Shown: positions 35,101 through 46,109 of the stretch, in pieces
Numbering within the stretch: the stretch's first letter is position 1
Layout of the letters: the number at the start of each line of letters is the position of its first letter
The notes under the pieces: generated by a model
The model's input: the letters and a program-made list of their open reading frames with translations, nothing else
What the model was told of the DNA's origin: nothing
Database searches by the model: none
NCBI RefSeq assembly: GCF_022581195.2
Contig: NC_061453.1
Span: forward strand, 13,286,001 to 13,350,000
Length of the DNA stretch: 64,000 nucleotides
Origin: Helicoverpa zea
Lineage: Eukaryota > Arthropoda > Insecta > Lepidoptera > Noctuidae
Reading direction: 5' to 3'
Translations under genes and position numbers: made by a program

Positions 35101-38100
35101 CTCCGGTCACGAAACTGATAGCAAAAATGGCGTAGGCATACTGGTATCTCGTAGACTACGTAAATTCGTCACTGGCTACATCCCAATAAATGACAGAATT
35201 ATGACCATGCGCATCAACTGTACCCCACTTCCCCTAAACATCATCCAAATCTACTCACCTACAGCACAGTCAACAAAGGAAGACATTGACAATTTTTATG
35301 GAACTCTACAAACAACAGTAGAGAACATATCCAAGCGCGAGATCCTAATAATTCAAGGAGACTGGAATGCGAAGGTAGGGAGCACTGAACAAGATGACCA
35401 CATCCGCCACATACTTGGAAAACATGGACTTGGCACCAGAAATGAGAGGGGTGAAATGTTCATAGATTTCTGTGTAAGCAATAATTTAACTATAACCAAC
35501 ACGTGCTTCAAACACCACAAGCGAAGATTATATACATGGACTTCACCCGGTGGAAAATACCGTAATCAAATTGATTTTATTACGATTGCAAACAGATGGA
35601 AGTCGTCCATAACGAACACTAGAACATATCCAGGAGCGGATTGTGGCTCTGATCATCAACTGCTAGTGTCAGATCTACGAGTGCGTCTAAAGTTTCGTCG
35701 TAAGAAAGCAAAACCTTTAGCTAGGCTCTCAGAACCGGAATACGATGGTTTCCAGAACAATACGGAATCATATCTAGCAGAACTCACCCCTAAAATTGCA
35801 CATATGAATCCAGAAGAGCAATGGCAGCAGTTTAGCGAGAAAATTGTTAATGCACTAGATTTTATAGCCAAAAAACCTATGGATAAAAAAGACTGGATGT
35901 CAGAGGAGGTTTGGTCTAACATAAAGCTACGTAAAGAACTCAAAAGTGGCGAAAGACCCGAAAATTTCGAAGTGAAGTACTCTCAAATGTCCAGGTTAAT
36001 TCAAAGACAGTGCAGAAGGGATAAGAACCAGTATTTGGAGAACATCTGTACCGAAATCGAACATCATGCGGACAAGTATCAAACTGCTGATCTTTTCAGA
36101 AAGGTCAAACAAATAACACACAAAGTCAAACCTTCCTCGTGGGTGATAGATGACAAAAATGGGAATCCGATACATGAAGTTGCCAAAGTAGCTGAAAGAT
36201 GGAAAGAATACTGCGAGGAACTCTACCAAGACCAATCATCCAAATCCACTTCATCAAATAAAATCATAGGAGATGAAGAGCCCAGCATTCTCCGCTCAGA
36301 AGTTGAAGATGCGATCCGGAAACTTAAAAGAAATAAAGCACCAGGGCCGGATCGAATCACAGCGGAAGTCTTGAAAGGACTGGGCTCAAATGGAATAACA
36401 TGCCTGCATAATATATGCAATAGAATATGGCATACAGGACTTTGGCCATCTGACTGGGTACACTCCGCAATTCTTCCTCTCCATAAAAAAGGATCGATGC
36501 GGAACTGTAGTAATTACAGAACTATTGCACTAATATCCCATGCCAGCAAAGTTCTCCTTAACATCCTCAATGCCAGACTAAGAGCTTTCCTGGATTGGCA
36601 AATACCCCAAGAACAAGCGGGTTTTGTAAAAGAAAGGGGAACGAGAGAACAAATATTAAACTTAAGGCTCATAATAGAAAAATGCTACGAATATAACACC
36701 CCAACTTTCATGTGTTTTGTGGACTACCAAAAAGCTTTTGACTGCGTCAAGTGGGAGAAACTATGGAAAGTACTTACCGAAGCGGGGGTACCCTCCCACC
36801 TCGTAATGCTGATTCGCAACCTTTATGAGTCGAGTTATGGCACTGTAACAGTAGGAGACACAACATCAAGCCGTTTCACATTCCAGAAGGGCGTTCGTCA
36901 GGGATGCATAAGCTCTCCTATACTCTTTAATATTTACGGAGAACACATTATGCGTCAAACGCTAGAAGACTGGGAGGGTGGCATAAAGATAGGTGGAGTC
37001 AAGATATCTAATCTGAGATATGCAGACGATACCACCCTTTTCGCATCATCCGAAAACGAAATGGCGGAGCTGCTGCGTCGTTTAGAAACAGCCAGTCTGG
37101 AAATGGGACTTGCAATTAACAAATCTAAGACCAAGCTCATGATCGTTGATCGATTTGACACTATTCAACGCACTGATATCCTACAAGACTACGAGACCGT
37201 AAACCAGTTCCAATACCTTGGCTCGTTAATAACAAATAAGGGAAGTAGCGAACCTGAAATACGTAGGCGAATTGGCATGGCAAAGACAGCGATGACCCAG
37301 TTGAGCAAAGTCTGGAAGGACCGAAACATCAGATATCGGACCAAAATACATCTGGTCCGCACTCTTGTCTTTTCCATCGCATTATATGGTGCGGAAACGT
37401 GGACTTTTAAAGCTGCCGACAGGCTGAGAATCGACGCTTTTGAGATGTGGTGTTGGCGCCGTATGCTGCAGATACCATGGACAGCCTTCTGCACAAATGT
37501 ATCCATTCTACAACAACTAAAGCTAGAAAAGACAAAACGCTTATCCACTACCTGCTTGCAGCGAATAGTACGGTATTTCGGCCACGTTGCTCGCAGAGAC
37601 ACTAACAACTTGGAACGCCTGATGGTAACAGGAAAAATTGAAGGCAAAAGACCTAGAGGTAGAAGTCCCAAACGGTGGTCAGACCAGATATCGGAGGAAC
37701 TGGAGATATCTGTCAGCACTGCACTACACCAAGCAACGGAACGTAACCGATGGAGACAACTGGTTGACGAAATAAAAAGGAGTCACGATCCTCAGCATTG
37801 AGGGAACGATCGAGGAGAGGAATATGATAGTATTTTTGCTTCTTATATCATAATTCCATACAGAATTTATTAAAATAATGTAGAAAAATTAAAATTCTCT
37901 CTTACCCATCCGTTGGTAAATATTAAAACCACTACGCCTAAAATAACTAACGGCACTTTAAAAAACCAAATTTTAACTCTATGTTGAAACTTTGGCCATT
38001 CATAGATCACGGTTTGTATTAAACAATGATATGTCACTATCTGAAATAAAGAAAAAATGTGCTACAGTATGTTAGAGAGCTGGCCTACAAAAACACTGCA

Positions 38101-41100
38101 AATCTGTTGAATGTGGTTATTTTGCCACCGACTTCTAGTCATGACAAATATTTTGTCGCTATCAGTGCTTTGTTGAATCGGTTTAAATTTTTAATAAATA
38201 CTAGCTTTCCGCCCGCGGTTTCACCCGCGTCCCGAGATAACTGCTTCCCGTAGCCGGATGGTGACAAAAACTATCCTATGTCCTTCCCCTGGCTCTTAAC
38301 TGAAACTTAACGTGAAATCGGTTCAGCCGTTCTTGAGTTATAAGTGGAGTAACTAACACGACTTTCTTTTATATATATACTTAGAAGAAAGAAGAAGATA
38401 TATTATGGTTTTCAGTTTTGGGTCCAATACTATTTACAATAATATTTATAATGTCGGTACAGTGCGCAGGTAGTCATAACCCATAATTGTGGAAAAACCT
38501 TACCAAAACAAAATAAAATATGTCCAAACACAATGTAGATGCAATATATTATAAAAATAATTAAAATTTTTGTATAAGAATAGTTTTTATTACTTACCAT
38601 AACTAAGAACTCGTTAACCCCTGTGCAAAACATGAATACTATTGTATAAACGTTGCCGAAATAGAAGTGTGAATAAAATAGAGGCCAGTAGAAGAACCAA
38701 GTGCGTTGATCTAAAAAGCAGTCACAATGTATTAATTTATAACATTGCTAGCCGTAGTACGTAGTACCTGCTATATTAGTATCACTACATAGTAAAATCG
38801 CTTTTTCTGTCCCTATGTCCTTTTGTACGCTTAAATCTTTAAAACTACGCAACCGATTTTCATGCGGTTTTTTTATCAGATAGAGTGTTTAAAGAGGAAG
38901 GTTTATATGTATAGTAACATTCATTAAATAGTGGGGAAATACTGGTAATCCCATGCGAAGCTGGGGCGCGTAGATTATAAGGAAAAATCGACTAATCTCA
39001 CACAGTATGTCGGACGTCGGTTTTTTTGCATTTTGCAGTTAAATATTCTTCCATTCATCGTAAAACTCGAATATTGGCCAATCTTAAGGTACTTTTAAAA
39101 AGAGATTCCAATGGTGTGAGGTACTTCGACAGACATATTTTTTTCTTCTGGTCACTCTATCAAATTGTGTGCGTATATTGCTAAAATGTACTTACTAATT
39201 TATAAAATTTAAATTAAAAAATATCAAGAAAAATTCTCACAAAAATCCATCATATGAATAGACGAATGGGCGAAAGACTCGACGTAAGTTTTGATCTCAA
39301 AAAATACAAGTGATTTGAGAAAATATAACAACGTATTTGAAATAACCATCGTTGCGCAATCCGTTCCAGGATTTATCTGAAAAAGATAAATAACAACATT
39401 GACGTTATTTTCTAAATAAGTAAAATATAGAAGGTACAGTTCTCGCCAAACTAACTATTGAGAATTGGTGTATTTATTTATATAAACTTCATGAAAAAAA
39501 ATCATGCATTGGCAGAGTTAACTTACGATTTTTTATATACTGTTACAGATCGAAAAATCTTACTTAAGGTTAGCTACCTATATGTATATGTAGATATACA
39601 GGTACACGGTGGGTAATTGGAATATGAAGATCAGCTACGCTCCCACCCCATACTAAAGTCCGCTGCTCACCCGTATTCGGTTTACTGGAAACCAATCCCA
39701 ACAGAAGTGGGAACAAACGAATAAAACATAGCTATGAAAACTACTTGCTGGGGAGTTTGTTGCGCCACTTCTTCTTCCAAGCAAAAAAAACATGGGAAGT
39801 GGTGAAGAGTTCGAAAGTTCGAAAAGTGCTGTTTGGCAGCCTAATTTAAATAAATAACTTTTCATTTTTTTTATTTCAACTTAACAGCAAAGAAACTGCG
39901 AGAAATTTACCTCTTGAGTACTTCTTGCAGTCAGAATATGGACAACTGGTGGCGCGCTTATAGATTCGGCGATCAAATCCACATCAGCAGACTAAGAAAA
40001 CAGTAAGTTTAAAATCTCGTAAATGTTGATAACTCAAATAATCTACTCTGGGAGGACCACTGACGGGTCTGAGGCCCATGCAGACCACGTTTTTTTAAAC
40101 GTGCCGTTGACTCGCGCTTACCACGATGCTAATCGCGTATATAATAATAAATAATGTCGGGACACCTTTTTACACACGGTTGGTTAGCACCATGGTAAGT
40201 TATTAATTAACTTGTGTTATGGCTGCTAAAACAACTGATAAACTACATATGGCTACATATAAATACATATTGTAACACCCAGACCACGGCCAACAAGCAT
40301 GCTCATCACACAAATGTCGAACGAACCGGGAATCGAACCCGGGACCTCAGGTTCGGCAGTCCGGTATGGTGACCATAGCGCCATCGAGGTCGTCAATAGA
40401 AATGACAAACATACACTGACAAACATAAACTGCTCTGTAGAATAAAGAGTTAAAAAAATGTGATCTGAAAAACTTGCAAAACTGCACACTAAATACAAGT
40501 TATTCGATCGAATGCCTTATTCTGTTTTATTTCTGAGAAAATAAGTAATGTCTAGCGGCACTGGGATGTTAGTCTAGATCTTGGTCTTTTAGTAATGATA
40601 CATTTTTATTATTATGATACATAGTTCTCACCCAATATTCGAAGCTAAAGATACTATATTCGGGTGGTTGGGCTAAGACTGTAGAGTTCGCAGCTGGCTC
40701 GTTTTCATGCTTATGAGTCTCAACTGATATTAAGTATAAAAACGCTGTCACATCAATAGCAATTGTTACCCAATGGGATACATTTAGTGCCTGTAAAATA
40801 TAATAATAAACACTACTTTTTTTATCTAAAAGTATTTTATCTCTTTGACTTTAAAATGTTCGATTATATAAAGTTTTTCGTCAAAGAAATCGAACATGCG
40901 AAATTTCAGCTCATACAAAAAAACCGGCCAAGTGCGAGTCGGACTCGCGCACGAAGGGTTCCGTACCATCCAAACTAATATTCTATACTAGCTTCTGCCC
41001 GCGGTTTCACCCGCATCCCGTGGGAACCTCTGCACGAACCCGGATAAAAAGTAGCCTATAGCCTTCCTCGATAAATGGGCTATCTAACACCGAAATAATT

Positions 41101-44100
41101 GTTCGAATCAGACCAGTACTTCCTGAGATTAGCGCGTTCAAACAAACAAACTCTTCAGCTTTATAATATTAGTATAGATAAAATATATTTATCGAAATCT
41201 ACCAAACATGAGCAAAAAAATCACGTTCGTAGTATGGGGATCCCCCAAAAGATTTATTTAATTCTAATTAGCAGTATTTGTTGTTATAGCGGCAACAGAA
41301 ATACATCATTTGTGAAAATTTCAACTCTCTAACTATCACGGATCATGAGATACAGGCTGGCATACGGATGGACGGACGGACGAACAGAAGAGCAAAACAT
41401 ATACCTACCATATTCGATAAGGTACAGATAGCAATCAATAAAACGTAATACATGTATCACGAATTCATAATAGTACACCGTGACTTTTAGTCGTCTTACA
41501 ACGGCAGCCCACTTCATGTATCCAATGACTAGTAAACGTTCACACAAAAAAAAAATATTTATGAGATTTGAATAATTTTAAAATAAAAATAAATTCATTA
41601 TTATGACGCATAACGTAGATTAAAAACACCCTGTTGTGAGCGCGGCCCGAGCACAGTTTAAATATCTTTACCGTGGTACTGGGAAGGTACCTACTTTCTA
41701 CCGTTTGATACGTAAACATTATTAAAAGGATGTTTCTTATTTCTATCTAATGTATTAATTATTTTTCTTTGCTATAAAATTAATAATCGTGCCTAGTGGT
41801 ATTTTATGTCGGATACATTGAGTGGACCACCTTTGTAAGACGACTAAAAAGTCTCGGTGTATAAACGATAAAGTAACATACACGCCACAATGTCCTTTTT
41901 TCGGCCCAATTATGAAAATATGTTATTACTGACCAAAGGATCACAAAATAAATTAAGTCTCGAACAAATGAAAAGTGCGTACTTAAAATCCTGAAATCAG
42001 AAAAAATAAACACTGTAAAAGTTAAGCCTCTAGATTGTAGATTGTACATTCGTATAGATTTCTACTGGCCCGTCTCCTATTAACCTCATATGCAATTTCG
42101 TAGCTATTCGATCTGTCATGCGGTAAAGCAACACTTGACGCGGCCAATCCTTCGATGGGTGACCATCTATGGTATAACAAGTTTCCTCGTATTTCGGAAA
42201 GCATGTAATTTTTTTTAGCTAACGACTCTTTTTTACTCATTCGTAAGTATTATATCATTTGCAGTCGTTACGGGTAGTCAGAAACCATCAAGTCTGATAC
42301 CAGTCTTGCCAAGGGGTATTGGATTGCCCGGGTAACTGGGTTGAGGAGATCAAATAGGCAATCGCTCCTTGTAAAGCATTGGTACTCAGCTGCATCCGGT
42401 AAGACTGGAAGCCGACCCCAACATAGTTGGAGAAGGCTCGGGAGATGATGATGACGGCTAGTCAGAAGCCGGAAAGTCTGACAATCATTTTGGGGTAGCT
42501 CGGGTAAGTGGGTTGAATGAGGTCAGATAGCCATTCGCTTCATTTGAAGCACTGGTACTAAGCTGCGGTTAGACTAGAAGTAGACCTCGACCAATATATT
42601 TGGAAAAAGGCTAGGCAGATGGTATATCATTCAGTAACGAAATAAATATTGGACCATCATCTCATCTCCCGAGCCTTTTCCCAAGTATGTTGGAGTCGGC
42701 TTCCAGTCTAACCGGATTCAACTGAGTACTAGTGTTTTACAAGGAACGATAGCGTATCTGACCTCCACGACTTATCATAAATATTGGACCATACAAGACT
42801 TACACATTAGTTCTGTAATATTCTGCCACACTTGAACTAAAATGCGTGCCGTTTGCATCCACATAAATTAATTTAAATTTGTCAAAAATTATGTCACTAT
42901 TGTTGAATAATATGTCTCCAAAGTATTCAAAATTGTAACAGTGGACTGTTTCGTTCATTCCGACGTCAAAATAAGTAGCGTTTTTACACCTGAAAATTTA
43001 CAAATAAAATATTATCAAACTATTTCACGTTAATATTATTTATCGATGTCCTCCTAGCCGATTATCGGCTACACACAGACAGGACAGGAGAGAGATCAGG
43101 AACGACATTAACGTGCTCTCCGATTTTCTACGTGAATCAATCACCAACTTCCAGGCTCCGGGCTGTTTTGTGAATGTTTAAACAACCCACGAAGCTAATT
43201 CAGCCCGACCCGGGAATCGATCCCAAGACCTCAGTCATAGAAGTCCGAGGCAGTTAAAATATGTGAAGAATATTGTATTAGTAATAACGGAAATATGTTT
43301 TGAAGAACAGACCTGTTCCAAGGATTTTTGGATGCCAAACCATCCAACGAGAAATGAAATAGCTGAATAACACTATTGGAATATAAAAGTAGTTCAAAGA
43401 ATGCTGCTACTACTAATAAGTACTTGAAACCTGAAATTAAAATATTGTTGTAAATTATTTTTGAGCTTATTACAGAAAATGATTTCTATACGTATGCAAT
43501 CCGAATGTAAAAAAAACTAAATTTTTGGCCTTATTATTAGTTTAAAGATACAGTATAAATTCATACAAATGGTATTAAAATTACTTACCATGACAAACAG
43601 GGACCATTTTAGTTAAAAAAATATGCTCTTCAGGCGCATAGGATGCCATAAAAAAGTGAAGAAAACTATGTGGTAAAGATTTCAAAAATAAATTCAACAC
43701 GTAGAACCAGATGTAGCTGAAAATAATTAGTGATTTAATACATTTCTTTAATCTAGCAAGGTTTAAAAATTAATAATAATAATAAACTTGTTTATTGATG
43801 GCAACTAGGCCCAAAATGTGTTAGTTGAAGAGTTAAAGAAAAAAGCGATTAATATTATTAACGTTCTAACTACACCATTGAAGTACCAAATTGAGTAAAA
43901 AATAGAAAATTTTTGCCTTATTTTTTCAGTCCTTTTCCTGATATCAGATCGACTTTATCAAGTATTTAGTTTGGTAATCAAAAATAAAACTTTGCTCTCC
44001 TGATGACCGTATTCTTCAATTTTACTTTAGAGTTGTAGTTTATTTTTTAAATGATGAGTATTACTTACAATTCATGGGTTCTACAACTACGCATCTTGCC

Positions 44101-44983
44101 TCGTCAAGTTTAAAGCATAATTTTTGGTTTGAAAAGAAAAAATCTTTTCTCCATCGCTCGTAGATTTCATCATCATCATCATCATCAGCCTATCGAAGTC
44201 CACTGCTGGACATAGGCCTCACCAAGTGCCACTGAGATCGATTTTCGGCTTCTCGCATCCAGCTCCTGCCAGCCGCCTTGCGCAAGTCATCACTCCACCG
44301 TTCCTGCTACGTTTGCCGAGGCGTGGTCTCTACTCTAGAACTCGTTTTCCCCAACGGTTATCGGTTCTTCGGCTAATATTTACTAAATATAAATTCCTTA
44401 AATATATGTATGTATTTGCAAAAAAGTAATAAGTGTACTTACTCATTTAAAACCAAATGCGATAATACAACCAATTCGATTTTAATTGGCGATGAAGTGT
44501 ATGAGCGGTAAAAAGATAGTCTCTCAAACTTTGTACAGTCAATCATAGGCCGATCAGAAGGTTCGGTAGCCTGTAATCATAGAAACAAGATTTAAGTTAC
44601 ACTCCATCATCATCTCCCGAGCCTCTTCCCAACTATGTTGGGGTCGGCTTCCAGCCTAACCGCATGCAGCTGAGTACCAGTGTTTTACAAGGAGCGACTG
44701 CCTATCTGGCCTCCTCGACCCAGTTACAAGGGCAATCCAATACCACTTGGTAACTGGTGTCAGATTACCCGTAACGACTACCCCGGATGTTTAATGACAA
44801 TTTATTATAGGAACGCTTGCAATCCCATCAAAATATTCATAGAACAACTGCCTTTTATATTGGAAAAATACGTAAAAAAGTACCAACCTTTTGTACTAGA
44901 TGCAAATTAAATCTTGGGTTTTTCGATATCCGTCTTTCAGTCTCATTTTCTGCAGTTGTTCTGATATCTCTTCGGCTCTCCAT
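32127..44983 (-). CDS. Distal SLC6-like (sodium neurotransmitter symporter fold) protein, 15 exons, 651 aa
   Basis: Exons (minus): 44983-44888, 44570-44443, 43716-43589, 43430-43313, 42989-42804, 41990-41882, 40790-40632, 39991-39911, 39376-39241, 38710-38598, 38040-37906, 33959-33786, 33264-33118, 32775-32686, 32282-32127; sum 1956 nt, 652 codons. SLC6 traits: NPWNR then a two-Cys second extracellular loop with sequons (NATYF, NETVHC) ending SSVAEYY; VIYEWPKF before TM9; a TM10-11 block with RLVDDYTFHYG; WSWPIMAVPLFLG-type TM12; and RPIPKWGPRD in the tail. The TM1 signature (GLGNxWRFP) and TM6 unwound segment are absent, so ordinary sodium-coupled transport is doubtful. An in-frame ATG at 45049 could extend the start; 44983 aligns with the paralogue. 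A full-length RTE lies antisense in intron 11. Confidence 0.85.
33410..33750 (-). repeat. Non-LTR-like repeat, family F (antisense, longest copy)
   Basis: Inverted copy of family F (GTGGGCAGCGGTGAGGGAGT on the minus strand, then CCTTGGCCCTGCTGGGCC). It extends into a GC-rich part with an Arg-rich open frame (33386-33598) that has no recognised domain. Lies in intron 12 of the distal SLC6-like gene. Confidence 0.45.
34020..34120 (+). repeat. S2 SINE fragment
   Basis: Degenerate: GGCAGTCGCTCTATGTTAAA, ACTCAGCTGCACCG and CATAGCTGGGAAAAGG match the S2 body. Intronic. Confidence 0.4.
34493..34503 (+). repeat. Target-site duplication of the full-length RTE, left copy
   Basis: AATATGATAGT, repeated exactly at 37821-37831. 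Confidence 0.85.
34504..37820 (+). mobile_element. Full-length RTE-clade LINE
   Basis: A 3317-bp insertion bounded by exact 11-bp duplications. It has a 253-bp GC-rich leader beginning CCGCCATAAACTCCGCC, one uninterrupted ORF, and only 19 nt after the stop (ending GAGGAGAGG). It lies antisense in intron 11 of the distal SLC6-like gene, so the host transcript reads through it in reverse. Intact ORF and perfect duplication suggest a young, possibly mobile copy. Confidence 0.9.
34757..37801 (+). CDS. RTE endonuclease-reverse transcriptase polyprotein (1014 aa)
   Basis: The ORF starts at ATG 34757. Residues about 60-310 are an APE-type endonuclease with its catalytic blocks present: GTWNVRGL, LCETHMK, GDWNAKVG, NQIDFI and GSDHQLL. 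Residues about 500-790 are the reverse transcriptase: NKAPGPDRITAEVL, CFVDYQKAFDCVKW, GVRQGCISSPILFN and catalytic LRYADDTTLFAS. The C-terminus has the RTE-type segment (AFEMWCWRRMLQIPW ... YFGHVAR ... GKRPRGRSPKRWSDQ). No stop or frameshift. The product nicks target DNA and primes cDNA synthesis there. The length of about 1000 aa is normal for the clade. It is a transposon gene, not a host gene, despite lying in a host intron. Confidence 0.95.
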   Translation: MKVNDRKVSTSDDPTDPRRSPIPGSTSVKYATEDSSIVCHQATEAVDAIEDNKKPSMRIKQRMGTWNVRGLLKPGKLAIVEKEMNEHNLMLLGLCETHMKQQGHLTTSSGNLMFFSGHETDSKNGVGILVSRRLRKFVTGYIPINDRIMTMRINCTPLPLNIIQIYSPTAQSTKEDIDNFYGTLQTTVENISKREILIIQGDWNAKVGSTEQDDHIRHILGKHGLGTRNERGEMFIDFCVSNNLTITNTCFKHHKRRLYTWTSPGGKYRNQIDFITIANRWKSSITNTRTYPGADCGSDHQLLVSDLRVRLKFRRKKAKPLARLSEPEYDGFQNNTESYLAELTPKIAHMNPEEQWQQFSEKIVNALDFIAKKPMDKKDWMSEEVWSNIKLRKELKSGERPENFEVKYSQMSRLIQRQCRRDKNQYLENICTEIEHHADKYQTADLFRKVKQITHKVKPSSWVIDDKNGNPIHEVAKVAERWKEYCEELYQDQSSKSTSSNKIIGDEEPSILRSEVEDAIRKLKRNKAPGPDRITAEVLKGLGSNGITCLHNICNRIWHTGLWPSDWVHSAILPLHKKGSMRNCSNYRTIALISHASKVLLNILNARLRAFLDWQIPQEQAGFVKERGTREQILNLRLIIEKCYEYNTPTFMCFVDYQKAFDCVKWEKLWKVLTEAGVPSHLVMLIRNLYESSYGTVTVGDTTSSRFTFQKGVRQGCISSPILFNIYGEHIMRQTLEDWEGGIKIGGVKISNLRYADDTTLFASSENEMAELLRRLETASLEMGLAINKSKTKLMIVDRFDTIQRTDILQDYETVNQFQYLGSLITNKGSSEPEIRRRIGMAKTAMTQLSKVWKDRNIRYRTKIHLVRTLVFSIALYGAETWTFKAADRLRIDAFEMWCWRRMLQIPWTAFCTNVSILQQLKLEKTKRLSTTCLQRIVRYFGHVARRDTNNLERLMVTGKIEGKRPRGRSPKRWSDQISEELEISVSTALHQATERNRWRQLVDEIKRSHDPQH
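37821..37831 (+). repeat. Target-site duplication of the full-length RTE, right copy
   Basis: AATATGATAGT, identical to 34493-34503. The upstream exon 11 of the host gene ends 75 bp further right. Confidence 0.85.
38201..38385 (-). repeat. Helitron-like repeat fragment
   Basis: CTAGCTTTCCGCCCGCGG at 38201 is the CTAG end in reverse, followed by GTTTCACCCGCGTCCCGAG and the body GGATGGTGACAAAAACTATCC. The TC end is degenerate. Intronic. Confidence 0.45.
39740..39875 (+). repeat. 3'UTR fragment of the CR1/Jockey-like LINE
   Basis: TTGCTGGGGAGTTTGTTGCG, CCACTTCTTCTTCCAAGCAA, GGGAAGTGGTGAAG and AATAAATAACTTTTCATTTT match the 2880-3040 part of the LINE at 1945-3050. Intron 8 of the distal SLC6-like gene. 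Confidence 0.55.
40145..40400 (-). mobile_element. tRNA-derived SINE, family S3
   Basis: On the minus strand the head reads GATGGCGCTATGGTCACCAT and GGTCCCGGGTTCGATTCCCG, a tRNA-like A-/B-box pair. The body contains TATGTAGTTTATCAG, GTTAATTAATAACTTACCAT and ends GTCCCGACATTATTTATTAT. A second copy is at 53380-53630, also antisense in an intron of the paralogous gene. Confidence 0.6.
40988..41178 (-). mobile_element. Well-bounded Helitron-like non-autonomous element (191 bp)
   Basis: On the minus strand: TCTATACTAATATTATAAAG ... GCAGAAGCTAG, inserted between A and T, no target duplication, no terminal inverted repeats. The GC-rich GGGTGAAACCGCGGGCAGAA before CTAG could form the 3' hairpin expected of Helitrons. 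This is the clean reference copy for the other fragments. Confidence 0.6.
41474..41861. mobile_element. MITE with about 50-bp imperfect inverted repeats
   Basis: Left end TACACCGTGACTTTTAGTCG TCTTACAA; right end is its inverted form (TACACCGAGACTTTTTAGTC GTCTTACAA). Similarity continues to ATGTATCC on both sides. TA may be the target duplication. It lies in intron 6 of the distal SLC6-like gene, 20 bp from the donor of exon 6. Confidence 0.6.
42255..42775. repeat. Cluster of three S2 SINE fragments
   Basis: 42255-42460 and 42460-42620 read in plus orientation in tandem (AGGGGTATTGGATTGCCCGG, TCGCTCCTTGTAAAGC, GGCAGATGG). 42655-42775 is a third, inverted piece (CCCGAGCCTTTTCCC, GGCTTCCAGTCTAACCGGAT). 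All lie in intron 5 of the distal SLC6-like gene, the nearest within 35 bp of exon 5. Confidence 0.55.
43050..43245 (-). mobile_element. S1 SINE (antisense)
   Basis: GGCTACACACAGACAGGACA, AGGCTCCGGGCTG and CCCGGGAATCGATCCCAAG are the reverse complement of S1 blocks; the B-box lies at the right. Intron 4 of the distal SLC6-like gene. Confidence 0.55.
44163..44345 (-). mobile_element. RTE-clade LINE 3' end fragment (antisense)
   Basis: Begins (plus view) with (ATC)n then CAGCCTATCGAAGTCCACTG CTGGACATAGGCCTC, the reverse of an RTE C-terminus and its trinucleotide tail. Intron 2 of the distal SLC6-like gene. Confidence 0.65.
44603..44800 (-). repeat. S2 SINE fragment (antisense)
   Basis: CTCCCGAGCCTCTTCCCAAC, TTGGGGTCGGCTTCCAGCC and AAGGAGCGACTGCCTATCTG match the S2 body in the same orientation as 21365-21760. 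It lies in intron 1 of the distal SLC6-like gene, 33 bp from exon 2. Confidence 0.6.
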
Positions 44984-45238
44984 ATCGAAATATATAAATG
45001 TACTTGTATAGTTCAAGAAAAACTGAATATAACTACATTTCAAAAACAATCATAATTAAACAATATTATGTAAAAAAATACAATATCTTGAAATCTAGAA
45101 ATCTGATTTCAAATTGACATTGAAGTCGAGAGTTTTTATATGGTTTATGGTGTGTCATTATTTATAGTTTCTTTAAAAAGTTTTCATTATAAATAATCTT
45201 CTTCTTGGCAAATCGATAGTAATCAGACTTATATCTTA

Positions 45239-45419
45239 GGGTGCGTCTACACGGTGCATGTAGCTGGAGCAAGTTAACATGCGCAAGTGACAAGAGCACG
45301 CGGGTGGGTATTTTGTTTTGGAACATGCGCGAGTCGCTGGATCCGCACGTTTTAAAATGCATGCAACCTTCACATGTGCCTCAACATGCGCAAGCTACTT
45401 GAACAGTGTAGATGCACCC
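45239..45419. mobile_element. TTA-flanked MITE, family M1 (181 bp)
   Basis: GGGTGCGTCTACACGGTGCA at the left and its inverted form (GTGTAGATGCACCC) at the right, with TTA at 45236-45238 and 45420-45422. Three-bp TTA duplications and a GGG start suggest PIF/Harbinger. Other copies: 51496-51665, 51910-52091, and 61137-61683 (split by a SINE). Shared internal block: ACGCGGGTGGGTATTTTG. Confidence 0.75.
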
Positions 45420-46109
45420 TTAGTAACACAGTGTTTTGCTACGCACACGGCATAGTCAGTGGCGATAAATAAGTATTTCGCTGTGTATAAACGTTAAAAT
45501 AAAAGGAAATATTTAAATCAAGTGATGTAATATAGGGCAATTTCATTCAGCCGAGTTATAATTAATACGTATCGAGAATATATCAACCAATGTTCAAAAC
45601 CAAGCGAGTAGTGATGGCTACTACCTTTTCACGACGAGAAAGATTCTTGTGAAAGAACAGTTTTTGTTAGTGTGTGAGCTGATCATATAAGCGTCTAATC
45701 GTATTCTATAATAGAGCCAACATTTTTGTTTGTACACTAAAGGCGCTGAAACTACCGATTTGAAAAATTATAGCACTGTTAGGAAGCTATCTCCGAGTAG
45801 CGTAAGCTATAGTTATATATAAGTAGTATAAATCGTGTCAAAACAGTTTAGTTGAAAAATAAAAAAATAAGTGATCTTAAAGTAATTTATTGACAAACTT
45901 AAAATGGCATAAAACAATGAAGGCAAATTAACTTTTATGAGTGAGTGAAGTATTGATCGTAATTAAGTTACAATACATAAAGAGAAAGATAGAAGAACTA
46001 GTAAAACTGATTTGGTTAAAATAAATGACTAAACTTAAAATACTTAAACCTTAATTGTAACGGTAAAAATTCTGAACAAAACATTTCATTATCATTTCAA
46101 TTAAAAAAA

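Noticed and set aside
37189..37719. 176-codon minus-strand frame
   Set aside because: Antisense shadow of the intact RTE ORF.
41329..41547. Possible TM5 exon of the distal SLC6-like gene
   Set aside because: It overlaps the left end of a MITE and does not align with the paralogue; the exon at 40790-40632 does, with matching phase.
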